Shown: positions 1 through 7,675 of the stretch, in pieces
How positions within the stretch are numbered: position 1 is the first letter of the stretch
Layout: each line of letters opens with the position of its first letter
Origin: AC-37 sp036386455
GTDB lineage: Bacteria; Actinomycetota; Thermoleophilia; Solirubrobacterales; Thermoleophilaceae
Direction: 5' to 3'
Assembly: GCA_036386455.1 (NCBI GenBank)
Contig: DASVVS010000037.1
Location: 1 to 64,000 of the forward strand
Length of the DNA stretch: 64,000 nucleotides
Position numbers and translations under genes: made by a program
The notes under the pieces: model-generated
What the model saw: only the letters and a program-made list of their open reading frames with translations
Told to the model about the DNA's origin: nothing
Database searches by the model: none

Positions 1-252
1 CAGAACACGAGCCCGGAGCAGATGAAGATGTTCCTCACCCGGCTCGGGTTCAACTCGAAGATGGTCGTGACCGGCGACATCACCCAGATCGACCTGTCGG
101 GCGACCAGCGCTCCGGCCTCGTCACGATCGGCGACATCCTCGGCGAGGTCGAGGGGATCGAGTTCGTGCGCTTCGGCGGCGCGGACGTGGTGCGTCACAA
201 GCTCGTGCAGCGGATCGTCGCAGCGTACGATCGCCATAGCGCTAAGCGCTGA
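1..252 (+). CDS. phoH: PhoH-family ATPase, C-terminal part (5' end outside window)
   Basis: This is the 3' end of a PhoH-like P-loop ATPase, a cytoplasmic protein linked to RNA metabolism. The frame is open from base 1 and begins QNTSPEQMKMFLTRLG. The conserved stretches SKMVVTGDITQIDL and SGL follow, and these are typical of the C-terminal half of the family. About 83 residues are visible; the Walker A motif lies upstream of the window. In bacteria phoH normally precedes ybeY and era, and both appear downstream here, but about 4.4 kb away because three secreted-protein genes intervene. The identification rests on motif recognition plus this conserved neighbourhood. Confidence 0.93.
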   Translation, partial: QNTSPEQMKMFLTRLGFNSKMVVTGDITQIDLSGDQRSGLVTIGDILGEVEGIEFVRFGGADVVRHKLVQRIVAAYDRHSAKR

Positions 253-279
253 TCAACACGGAGAGCCCGTTGTGGCACA

Positions 280-1764
280 ATGCCCTCCATGCGGCTGGGG
301 GGCCGGGGGGCGAGGGGGCTGTGCCTGGGGATCGCGACGGCGCTCGCGGTTCTGCCGGCGCCGGTGGCGTACGCCCACCACGCGGGCGAGCACGTGCCGA
401 GCCCGCACGACGTCGAGTTCGAGGGCGAGAGCATGTCCGTGCCCGCGACGGTGGGCGACAAGCCCGCGAGCAGCGGCGCCTACCTGAACAGCGCGCTGCG
501 CCTGAAGACCAACGGCACGGCCACCAAGACCGTGACCACCACGCGCGAGACGGTGCACGTGTTCGTGCGCACGCGCGGCGACTGGTGCAACGGGGATCCG
601 GCCATCAAGGTCGAGGTCGGCAACCAGGTTGTCTACGAGGGAACCGCCGGCCCCGCGCCCGTCACCGGCAGCTCCTACGCCTGGATAGGGCGGCGCGCGT
701 CCATCCCGGCGGGAACCCACACGGTCAAGGTCTCGTTCACCAACGACGTGAGCCTGGCGCCGGTGTGCGACCGCAACGTCTGGGTCGACGCCGTGTCGCT
801 CGTGGCGAGCCCGTTCTCGCCCACCGGCTGGCGCAACACCCCGCTGGCGAGCAACGCGCCCATCGCGTCGAACTCGGCCGCTCTGAGAGGCGAGCTGATC
901 GACCAGATCGACGACGACCGGCAGTCGGGCTCCGGGGCGGGAGCCTGGGTCGGCTTCGACCGCTGGACGCCGCCGGTGTACGTCGTCCCGTTCGAGCAGC
1001 CGAAGGTCAACGTCATCCCCGACGTGCGACCCGAGCTGACGGAGCAGTGGACCGGGGTGCCGCTGCCGCCGGACGCCCGCGTGTCGCAGGGGAGTGCCGC
1101 GACGCCCGAGGAGAGCGACCGCTCCCTGATCCTGTGGCAGCCCTCCACGGACACCCTGTGGGAGTTCGTCGGGCTCGGCAAGGACGGGAACGGCAACTGG
1201 CACGGCTACTACGGCGGGAAGATGCCGAAGGTCTCCCAGCACCAGGGTCACTGGGAGGGCGGGAGCCTCGACGCCGGTGACCAGTTCGGGGCCTCCGCGA
1301 CCTCGCTCTCGATGCTGGCGGGCCTGCAGCGGCTCAAGGAGCTCCAGCGCGGTGTGATCGACCACGCGATCGACTTCGGCGTCACCACGCCGCGCGGCGC
1401 ACGGGCGTTCTGCTGGCCGGCCCAGCGGACCGACGAGGGGCTGAGCCTCGATCCCAACGCGATCCCGGCGGGCACGCGATTCCGCCTCCCGGCCGGCCTG
1501 GACCTGGACGCCATGCCGATGCACCCGTACGCACGGATGGTCGCGAAGGCGGTGCAGAAGTACGGGATGGTCGCCCGCGACAGCACCGGGCTGCCGACCC
1601 TGTGGGCGGAGGACGAGTTCCAGACGGGTGAGCCCGGCGCGTACATGGCCATGTGGAACGCCGATCCGAGCGCCCGGCCGGGCGGGATCCTCGACCGCTT
1701 CCCGTGGGCGCAGCTCGAGGCCCTCGCCCCGGTCGAGTCCGGCTGCGAGACAGCGCCGCGATGA
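280..1764 (+). CDS. Secreted protein with CBM60-like domain, family copy 1
   Basis: This predicted exported protein has 494 aa. Residues 1-32 form a signal peptide (Arg-rich n-region, hydrophobic core, AYA cleavage site). About residues 45-175 resemble the Ca-dependent xylan-binding module (CBM60/PF16841 type), with FEGESM, a TNGTATKTVTTT strand, RGDWCNGDP, IPAGTHTVKVSFTND and CDRNVWVD. The remaining ~300 residues are a region I cannot name. It is shared by all four copies and contains WQPST, VIDHAIDF, CWPAQRTD, IPAGTRFRLPA and QKYGMVARDS. The start could be ATG 280 or ATG 289; the second lies 7 nt after CACAAT, a weak -10. The gene overlaps the next copy by ATGA. Carbohydrate binding is inferred and no catalytic motif is visible. 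Confidence 0.85.
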   Translation: MPSMRLGGRGARGLCLGIATALAVLPAPVAYAHHAGEHVPSPHDVEFEGESMSVPATVGDKPASSGAYLNSALRLKTNGTATKTVTTTRETVHVFVRTRGDWCNGDPAIKVEVGNQVVYEGTAGPAPVTGSSYAWIGRRASIPAGTHTVKVSFTNDVSLAPVCDRNVWVDAVSLVASPFSPTGWRNTPLASNAPIASNSAALRGELIDQIDDDRQSGSGAGAWVGFDRWTPPVYVVPFEQPKVNVIPDVRPELTEQWTGVPLPPDARVSQGSAATPEESDRSLILWQPSTDTLWEFVGLGKDGNGNWHGYYGGKMPKVSQHQGHWEGGSLDAGDQFGASATSLSMLAGLQRLKELQRGVIDHAIDFGVTTPRGARAFCWPAQRTDEGLSLDPNAIPAGTRFRLPAGLDLDAMPMHPYARMVAKAVQKYGMVARDSTGLPTLWAEDEFQTGEPGAYMAMWNADPSARPGGILDRFPWAQLEALAPVESGCETAPR

Positions 1765-3239
1765 ACCGTGCTCCGCTGGCCCGGCTGGGCGCGCTCGCGG
1801 CGGCGATGCTCGCCCTCGGGGCCACGGCCGCGCCGGCGTGGGGAGCCGACGCGACGTTCGAGGGCGAGTCGATGACGCTCGCTCCCGGGGCCTCCGGCCT
1901 GGACACCTTCGACGCCGCCGCCGACCTGCCGAGCCGTCGCACGCTCGCGCTGTGGAACAACGGCGCGGCCACCAAGCCGGTGAGCGTGCCGCAGTCCACC
2001 ACCCACCTGCTCGTCCGCGTCCGGGGCGAGGACTGCCAGGGGGCTCCGAACGTCCTGATCAAGATCGACGGCGCCGAGCGGTACTCGGGCCCGGTCAGCA
2101 CGAGCGGCTACCGCGGGGTGGGCTTCCGCCTGTCGATCCCGGCCGGATCGCACACGGTCTCGATCAACATGACGAACGACCACAGCTTGTTCGTCGGGGC
2201 TCAGAAGATCTGCGACCGCAACGTCTACGTCGATCACGTGCGCGTGGTGGGGCAGCCGTTCGCGTCGACCGGGTGGAGGAACGCGCCGCTCTCCGACGAC
2301 GCCCCGCTCGCTCCGAACTCGGCCGCGCTGGCGGGGGACGTCCAGTGGCAGCTCACCCATCCGGTCGCGCGAGCCAACGGCACGTTCGCGCCCGACGTCT
2401 GGGTCACCACCACCGAGGGCTACAGCGTGCCCGTGTACGTGGTCAACAAGGACCAGCCCACCGTCGCCGTCGCGCCGCGGGCGCGGACGCTCGGCGGGCA
2501 GCCCGCGTACATGGGCGACCAGTGGGACGCCGTCCCACTGCCGCCCGACGCGCAGCCGTCCACCGGCGAGGGCGCGCTGGTGGTCTGGCAGCCCGAGACG
2601 AACACGCTGTGGGAGTTCTTCGAGCTGGAGAAGGACGCGCTCGGGCGCTGGAGCGCGGAGTTCGGCGGGCGGATGCAGAACGTCTCGTCGCACGAAGGCC
2701 AGTACGAGAACCCGCCGGGCAGGGGCTACGGCGCGTCGGCCACCTCGATCTCGCTGCTCGCCGGGCTGCCGCGGATCGAGGAGCTGAAGCGCGGGGTGAT
2801 CGACCACGCGATCGACTTCGCGGTGATGAACTCGAAGGGTCGCGACGGCTGGTGCTGGCCCGCGCACCGGACCGACCCGGGCCACACCAGGACGGACTCC
2901 GCCGCGATCCCCGGCGGCGCTCGCTTCCGGCTGCGGGCGAGCTTCGACCTCGAGGCCTGGGCGAGCACCCATTCGATGCACCCCTACGGCCTGATGGTGG
3001 CCCGCGCGATCCAGCGCTACGGGATGGTCGCGCGCGACCAGGGCGAGGGCTTCGGCTTCTGGGCCGAGGACCCCGCGCCGACCGGGTCGGATCCCTACTG
3101 GGGCTCCGGCGGGCTGTTCGGCGGCGCGAACCCGAACGGCGCCGGAGTGTTCAGGGACTTTCCGTGGCACGAGCTGCAGGCGCTCGCCCAGCCTTCCGAC
3201 CCCGACAAGGGATGTGAGGATGATCCGGATGTGGACTGA
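1761..3239 (+). CDS. Secreted protein with CBM60-like domain, family copy 2
   Basis: This is the second tandem member of the family, 492 aa from ATG 1761, which overlaps the stop of copy 1 by ATGA. The open frame extends upstream to 1653, but starting at 1761 places a signal peptide (MNRAPLARLGALAAAMLALG, cleavage near AWG-AD) at the N-terminus. The lectin-like domain has FEGESMTLAPG, LWNNGAATKPV, RGEDCQGAP, IPAGSHTVSINMTND and CDRNVYVDHV. The C-terminal region keeps WQPETNTLWEFFEL, VIDHAIDFAV, GWCWPAHRTD, IPGGARFRL, QRYGMVARD and PTGSDPYWG. Overlapping starts and stops suggest translational coupling with copies 1 and 3. Confidence 0.85.
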   Translation: MNRAPLARLGALAAAMLALGATAAPAWGADATFEGESMTLAPGASGLDTFDAAADLPSRRTLALWNNGAATKPVSVPQSTTHLLVRVRGEDCQGAPNVLIKIDGAERYSGPVSTSGYRGVGFRLSIPAGSHTVSINMTNDHSLFVGAQKICDRNVYVDHVRVVGQPFASTGWRNAPLSDDAPLAPNSAALAGDVQWQLTHPVARANGTFAPDVWVTTTEGYSVPVYVVNKDQPTVAVAPRARTLGGQPAYMGDQWDAVPLPPDAQPSTGEGALVVWQPETNTLWEFFELEKDALGRWSAEFGGRMQNVSSHEGQYENPPGRGYGASATSISLLAGLPRIEELKRGVIDHAIDFAVMNSKGRDGWCWPAHRTDPGHTRTDSAAIPGGARFRLRASFDLEAWASTHSMHPYGLMVARAIQRYGMVARDQGEGFGFWAEDPAPTGSDPYWGSGGLFGGANPNGAGVFRDFPWHELQALAQPSDPDKGCEDDPDVD

Positions 3240-4698
3240 CCGATGGGCCCCTGACCGCCGTGCCGCGCGACTGGCGCTGGCACTTGCGCTGCTCGCGACC
3301 GCCGTCGCCGCGCCCGCCGCCGAGGCGGCGCCCGCCGACGTGACCTTCGAGGCCGAGACGATGTCGCTGCCGGCGGCCAACGGCGGCAACGGCAACGATG
3401 CGACCGCCTCGGGCGGGGCCGCGAAGCTGATCTGGTCGAACGGGGCGGCGACGAAGGACGTGACCACCACGCGCTCGTCGATCCACCTGTTCGTCCGCGC
3501 GCGCGGCGACGCCTGCGAGGGCGACGCGAGGATCTCGGTCAAGATCGGCGCGAAGGAGTGGTACGCCGGGCCGGTCAGCTCGGCCGGCTGGGCCTGGATC
3601 GGCACGCGGATCTCGATCCCGGCCGGCACGCACACCGTCTCCATCGCGTTCACGAACGACCACTCGGCGAGCACCCTGCTCGGCTCGTGCGACCGCAACG
3701 CCTGGATCGACCAGGTGACGGTCGTGGCCACGCCGTTCCGCGCCGACGGCTGGCGCAACGCGCCGCTGGCCGACGACGCGCCGATCAAGTCGAACTCGGC
3801 GGTCCTCCGCGACGAGCTGAAGGACCAGGTCCAGGACAGCCTCGACAAGCCGAGCTCGCCGGAGAACGCCGGCACGTGGGTGAACACATCGTCGTACGCG
3901 GCGCCGGTCTACGTGGTGCCGCCCGGCCAGCCGACGGTTCGCGTCGACGACCCGCAGGACCGGACCGCGCTTCAGGCGCAGTGGGACAACGTGCCGCTCC
4001 CCGCCGACGCCCAGCCGGCGTCGGGCACCGACTCCGAGCTGACGGTGTACCAGCCGTCGACCAACACGATCTGGGACTTCTGGCAGCTCCGCAAGGACCT
4101 GCTCGGCAACTGGGCCGCGAGCTACGGCGGCCGGATGACGAACGCGCACCTCCACGAGGGCCACTTCGAGGACCCGCCGATCGGTCCCGGCCGGGGCTAC
4201 GGCGCCACGGCCACCTCGATCGCCTTCCTCGCCGGGCTCCAGCGGATCGAGGAGATCCGCCGCGGCGTGATCGACCACGCGGTCGACTTCGGCGTGACCG
4301 CGCCGCGCGGCCGCGACGGCTGGTGCTGGCCGGCGCAGCGCACCGACCGCAAGCTCACGAGCCGGGCGCCCGAGGCGATACCGGCGGGCACGCGCTTCCG
4401 GCTGCCGGCCAGCCTGAACATCGACGCGCTGCCCATCACGCCGTACGCGAAGATCCTCGCGAAGGCGGTGCAGAAGTACGGCATGGTCGCGCGCGACAGC
4501 GCCGGCCTCGTGACCTTCTACGCCGAGAACTGGGGGCCGACCGGCTCGGATCCGTACGGGAGCCTGTTCGGCGGTCCGCCGAACGCCCGGCCGGGCGGCG
4601 CGCTGGCGAACTTCCCGTGGGATCAGCTCCAGGTCATAGAGCAGCCATCCGGCGCGGACAGGGGCTGCCAGGACGACCCGGACGTGGAGGTCCCATAA
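3220..4698 (+). CDS. Secreted protein with CBM60-like domain, family copy 3
   Basis: This is the third tandem copy, 492 aa from ATG 3220. I chose that start because AAGGGA lies 7 nt upstream; GTG 3214 and ATG 3229 are alternatives. It overlaps the end of copy 2 in another frame. A signal peptide with Arg-rich n-region runs to about residue 33 (AAEAAPAD). The lectin-like domain has FEAETMSLP, IWSNGAATKDVTTT, RGDACEGD, IPAGTHTVSIAFTND and CDRNAWIDQV. The C-terminal region has YQPSTNTIWDFWQL, VIDHAVDFGV, GWCWPAQRTD, IPAGTRFRLPA, QKYGMVARDSA and GPTGSDPYG. It is the copy closest to ybeY and ends in TAA at 4696-4698. Function is unknown beyond probable extracellular glycan binding. Confidence 0.85.
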   Translation: MIRMWTDRWAPDRRAARLALALALLATAVAAPAAEAAPADVTFEAETMSLPAANGGNGNDATASGGAAKLIWSNGAATKDVTTTRSSIHLFVRARGDACEGDARISVKIGAKEWYAGPVSSAGWAWIGTRISIPAGTHTVSIAFTNDHSASTLLGSCDRNAWIDQVTVVATPFRADGWRNAPLADDAPIKSNSAVLRDELKDQVQDSLDKPSSPENAGTWVNTSSYAAPVYVVPPGQPTVRVDDPQDRTALQAQWDNVPLPADAQPASGTDSELTVYQPSTNTIWDFWQLRKDLLGNWAASYGGRMTNAHLHEGHFEDPPIGPGRGYGATATSIAFLAGLQRIEEIRRGVIDHAVDFGVTAPRGRDGWCWPAQRTDRKLTSRAPEAIPAGTRFRLPASLNIDALPITPYAKILAKAVQKYGMVARDSAGLVTFYAENWGPTGSDPYGSLFGGPPNARPGGALANFPWDQLQVIEQPSGADRGCQDDPDVEVP

Positions 4699-4723
4699 TC
4701 CGCGGGTCGCCGGCTCCCTCGAG

Positions 4724-5086
4724 ATAGAGATCAGCGGGACCGAGGACGCGCGCCTGCGTCCTGCGGTCGCGGCTGCGCTGGCGGCCGGCGGGATCGCCGA
4801 CGGCCACGTGGCCGTGGCGCTCGTCGGCGAGGAGGAGATCCAGGCGCTCAACCGCGAGCACCGCGGGCGCGACCGCCCGACCGACGTGCTCTCGTTCCCG
4901 GTCGACGGACCCGGCGAGGTGGCCGGGCCGCGGGAGCTGGGCGACGTCGTGGTCTGCCCGGAGCAGGTCGAGGACCTGGTCGAGGCCGTGGTGCACGGGG
5001 TGCTCCACCTGTGCGGCTACGACCACGAGACCGACGGCGGCGAGATGCTGGCGCTGCAGGACCGCGTGATGGAGGGGCTCCGCTGA
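4724..5086 (+). CDS. ybeY: Endoribonuclease YbeY (start codon unclear)
   Basis: YbeY is a zinc-dependent rRNA-maturation endoribonuclease. The family signature is clear: ALNREHRGRDRPTDVLSFP and the metal site HGVLHLCGYDH, followed by MLALQDRV. The first ATG/GTG/TTG in this frame is GTG 4808, which would remove roughly the first 28 residues (EISGTEDARLRPAV onward) and leave only 92 aa. The frame is open back to a TAG at 4637. The best-placed codons for an N-terminus are ATA 4724 or ATC 4730, so I give 4724 as the working start (120 aa). The 3' end overlaps era by CTGA. The identity is certain and the start is not. Confidence 0.88.
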   Translation: MEISGTEDARLRPAVAAALAAGGIADGHVAVALVGEEEIQALNREHRGRDRPTDVLSFPVDGPGEVAGPRELGDVVVCPEQVEDLVEAVVHGVLHLCGYDHETDGGEMLALQDRVMEGLR

Positions 5087-5964
5087 GCCGCAGCGGCTTC
5101 GTGGCGCTGGCGGGACGGCCGAACGTCGGCAAGTCCACGCTGCTGAACGCGCTCGTGGGGGAGAAGGTCGCGATCGTCTCGAACCGGCCGCAGACGACGC
5201 GCCGGGCGATCCGCGGGATCGCCACGCGCGACGACTGGCAGCTCGTGCTGGTGGACCTGCCGGGCGTGCAGCGCCCGCGCGACCCGCTCACCGAGCGGAT
5301 GCAGGCGCGGATGGAGCAGGAGCTGCGCGAGTCGGACGCGGCGATGCTCCTGCTGAACGGCCAGCAGGGCGTGGGGCCGGGCGACCGCTTCATCGCCCGG
5401 GCGATCGCGAATGCCGGTGTGCCGCACGTGATCGCGGTCAACAAGGTCGACGTGCTCGACCGGCGCGCGACCCTCGACGCGCTCGAGGCCGCGGCCTCGC
5501 TCGAGCTCGAGGGCGAGGTGTTCCCGCTCAGCGCGCTGCGCGGCACGGGGGTGCCGGAGCTGGTCGAGGCGCTCGTCGCGCTCATGCCGGAGGGCCCGTT
5601 CATGTACCCGCCGGAGGATCGGACCGACCTGCCCGTCCAGGTGAGGCTCGCCGAGCTGGTCCGCGAGCAGGTCCTCGCCCGCACCCGCGAGGAGATCCCG
5701 CACGCGGTCGAGGTGGAGGTCGACGAGCTCGAGGAGCGCGAGGACGGGCTCGTGGTGGTCGTCGCGCGCGCGTGGGCCGAGACCGAGTCGCAGAAGGCGA
5801 TCCTGATCGGGTCGCGCGGCAAGATGGTCCGGGCGATCGGGACCTCCGCGCGCAAGGAGATGGAGGCGCTCTTGGGCGCGCGGGTGCACCTCGACCTGTC
5901 GGTGCGCGTGCGCAAGGGCTGGCGGCGCGACGACGCCCTGCTCGACCGGCTCGGCATCGAGTAG
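5083..5964 (+). CDS. era: GTPase Era, CTG start
   Basis: Era is an essential GTPase that binds 16S rRNA during 30S assembly. From CTG 5083 the protein is 293 aa, normal for the family. G1 is GRPNVGKST (residues ~11-19), the switch region has QTTRRAIRGI, G3 is DLPG, G4 is NKVD, and the C-terminal KH domain has the loop GSRGKM followed by VRAIG. The start is argued from three points. GGAGG at 5071-5075 lies 7 nt upstream of CTG 5083. The CTG overlaps the ybeY stop as CTGA, like the ATGA and GTGA junctions elsewhere here. It also restores the SGFVALAGRPN beta strand, which GTG 5101 would cut. Confidence 0.95.
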   Translation: MSRSGFVALAGRPNVGKSTLLNALVGEKVAIVSNRPQTTRRAIRGIATRDDWQLVLVDLPGVQRPRDPLTERMQARMEQELRESDAAMLLLNGQQGVGPGDRFIARAIANAGVPHVIAVNKVDVLDRRATLDALEAAASLELEGEVFPLSALRGTGVPELVEALVALMPEGPFMYPPEDRTDLPVQVRLAELVREQVLARTREEIPHAVEVEVDELEEREDGLVVVVARAWAETESQKAILIGSRGKMVRAIGTSARKEMEALLGARVHLDLSVRVRKGWRRDDALLDRLGIE

Positions 5965-5972
5965 ACCTCGGT

Positions 5973-5978
5973 TACCCT
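5973..5978 (+). promoter_or_regulatory. Putative -10 box, leaderless start of the 5986 gene
   Basis: TACCCT matches the actinobacterial -10 pattern TANNNT. It is followed by exactly 7 nt and then GTG 5986, so the transcript would begin at or within a base of the start codon. No Shine-Dalgarno sequence is present. Confidence 0.5.
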
Positions 5979-5985
5979 GAACGCG

Positions 5986-7644
5986 GTGGGGTCGCGCATT
6001 TGGGGGATCTGGTTGCTGGTGGTCGCGGCCGCACTGCTCGCCGCGCCGTCCGCGCCGGCGGCGCCGGCGTGGTCCGAGCCGCAGACGCTCTCACCGCCGC
6101 GCTCGGCGGCTCCGCTCGTGGCGATGGACGCGACGGGCGACGTGCTGGTCGCCTGGGCCGAGCCCCAGGGCGAGCGCTATGTGAGCGCGTACCGCTGGTG
6201 GCGGCCCGGCGCCGGCTGGGGGCCGGTGCGGCGTCTCGACCCGGACGTGGGCGGCATCAGGGCGCTCGAGATCACCCCGCACGGGGAGGCGACCGCGGTG
6301 ATCCTCGGGCTCACCCGGGAGTCGGCTCCGGTGCCGCTTCGGGTGGGCAGCGCGATGCCGGGCGAGGCGATCGGGGACGTCCAGACGCTCGTCCAGGACG
6401 CGCACCCGGGCAACTCCGTGCGCTTCGGGCTCGACGATGCCGGCGGCGCGGTCGTCACCTGGGCGGAATGGGCCGATCCGTACGGGCACGACGGGTTCGC
6501 GTCGAGCTTCGCCGCCACGCGCAAGCCGGGCGGCCGCTTCGGCGCCCCGCAGCACCTCGGCGACCCGTCGAACGGGCCGCTGGCGGTGGACATCAACGCC
6601 GCCGGCGCCGCGGCCGTCGTGATGAGCCACGGCGTCGAGCTGAGCGTCTCCTACCGCGCGCCGGGCGGCTCGTTCGGGCCCGCGGAGGCCCTCGGGCTGT
6701 ACGGCTCGGACGTGTCGCTTGCGGTCGACTCCGCCGGCGGCGTCGCCGTCACGAGCGCGACCGCCTATCTGGGGGCCGGGCCTGAGAGCCGCGCGCGCTA
6801 CGTGGCCCGCTCGCCGCTCGGCGGTTGGAGCGAGCCGCGCGTGCTGGACGCCGAGGGAATAGTGACTGACCTGTTCTTCGACCCGCGCGGCGCGCTCACG
6901 TTCCTGATCGACCGGCTGCCGCAGTCGGGCGACGACCACGAGGCGCGCGTGATCACGATCGCCCCCGACGGCACGGTCGACGACTCGGCGCTCGACCCCG
7001 GACCCACGCGCGGCCGCCCCACCGGGTCGATGAACCTGCGCGGCGACGTGCTCGCCGCCTGGGAGCGCCCGCGCGATGCGGACCGCGCCACCGAGATCGT
7101 GGTGCGCGAGCGGGCCTTCCCGCTGACCGCATTCGGCTCCGAGACGGTGGTGGCGCCCTCGTACCGCGGCACCCTGCGCACGGCCGTGAACGACCTCGGT
7201 CAGGCGGTCGTCGTGTGGCAGGAGGGCCCGGCGGGCGACCAGCTCGGCGGCGGTGAGATCCGTGCGGCCGTGCGCTACGACCCGGCCTTGCGTGCCCTGC
7301 CGCCGCCTCCAGACCTCGACATATACGCGGATCCTCTGCCCGAGATCGACGCGGACGGCGACCTGCTGGCCACCGTCCGCTGCAACCAGAGCTGCAAGGT
7401 GCGAGCGAGCGGGATCGCATTCCCCGGCGGGGACGAGCGCGCGATCGCCGGCGGTGACAAGAGCCGCCGGCTCAAGGCGCGTCGCAAGGCGCGCGTCAAG
7501 CTGGACTTCGGCGAGGCCGGCGCGAAGGCCGTGCGCGAGGCGCTCGCGAGCGGCCGCAAGCCAACCGTCTCCGTCTGGGTCAGCGCGCGCGGAGCGTCGC
7601 CCCGCCCGTTCGTCGCGAGCCGGCGCTTCAAGATCCGGCGCTAG
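5986..7644 (+). CDS. Secreted repeat protein of unknown function
   Basis: The protein has 552 aa from GTG 5986. Residues 1-24 are a signal peptide (WGIWLLVVAAALLAAPSAPA, cut near APA-AP). The mature part is built of recurring units of the form 'D..G....W' (DATGDVLVAWAEP, DDAGGAVVTWAEW, DSAGGVAVTSA, NLRGDVLAAWERP, NDLGQAVVVWQEG), spaced by about 60-80 residues, which suggests a beta-propeller-like fold. The last ~150 residues contain a Cys pair (CNQSC) and a very basic stretch (KSRRLKARRKARVKLDF). I do not recognise a named family. It is probably a cell-surface or extracellular protein. Confidence 0.75.
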   Translation: MGSRIWGIWLLVVAAALLAAPSAPAAPAWSEPQTLSPPRSAAPLVAMDATGDVLVAWAEPQGERYVSAYRWWRPGAGWGPVRRLDPDVGGIRALEITPHGEATAVILGLTRESAPVPLRVGSAMPGEAIGDVQTLVQDAHPGNSVRFGLDDAGGAVVTWAEWADPYGHDGFASSFAATRKPGGRFGAPQHLGDPSNGPLAVDINAAGAAAVVMSHGVELSVSYRAPGGSFGPAEALGLYGSDVSLAVDSAGGVAVTSATAYLGAGPESRARYVARSPLGGWSEPRVLDAEGIVTDLFFDPRGALTFLIDRLPQSGDDHEARVITIAPDGTVDDSALDPGPTRGRPTGSMNLRGDVLAAWERPRDADRATEIVVRERAFPLTAFGSETVVAPSYRGTLRTAVNDLGQAVVVWQEGPAGDQLGGGEIRAAVRYDPALRALPPPPDLDIYADPLPEIDADGDLLATVRCNQSCKVRASGIAFPGGDERAIAGGDKSRRLKARRKARVKLDFGEAGAKAVREALASGRKPTVSVWVSARGASPRPFVASRRFKIRR

Positions 7645-7661
7645 GCGGCGAGGGCGCCCAG

Positions 7662-7667
7662 TACGGT
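7662..7667 (+). promoter_or_regulatory. Putative -10 box, leaderless start of the 7676 gene
   Basis: TACGGT fits TANNNT and is followed by 8 nt and ATG 7676. A GTG at 7673, 5 nt away, is the alternative. There is no Shine-Dalgarno sequence. Confidence 0.4.
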
Positions 7668-7675
7668 GCGCCGTG

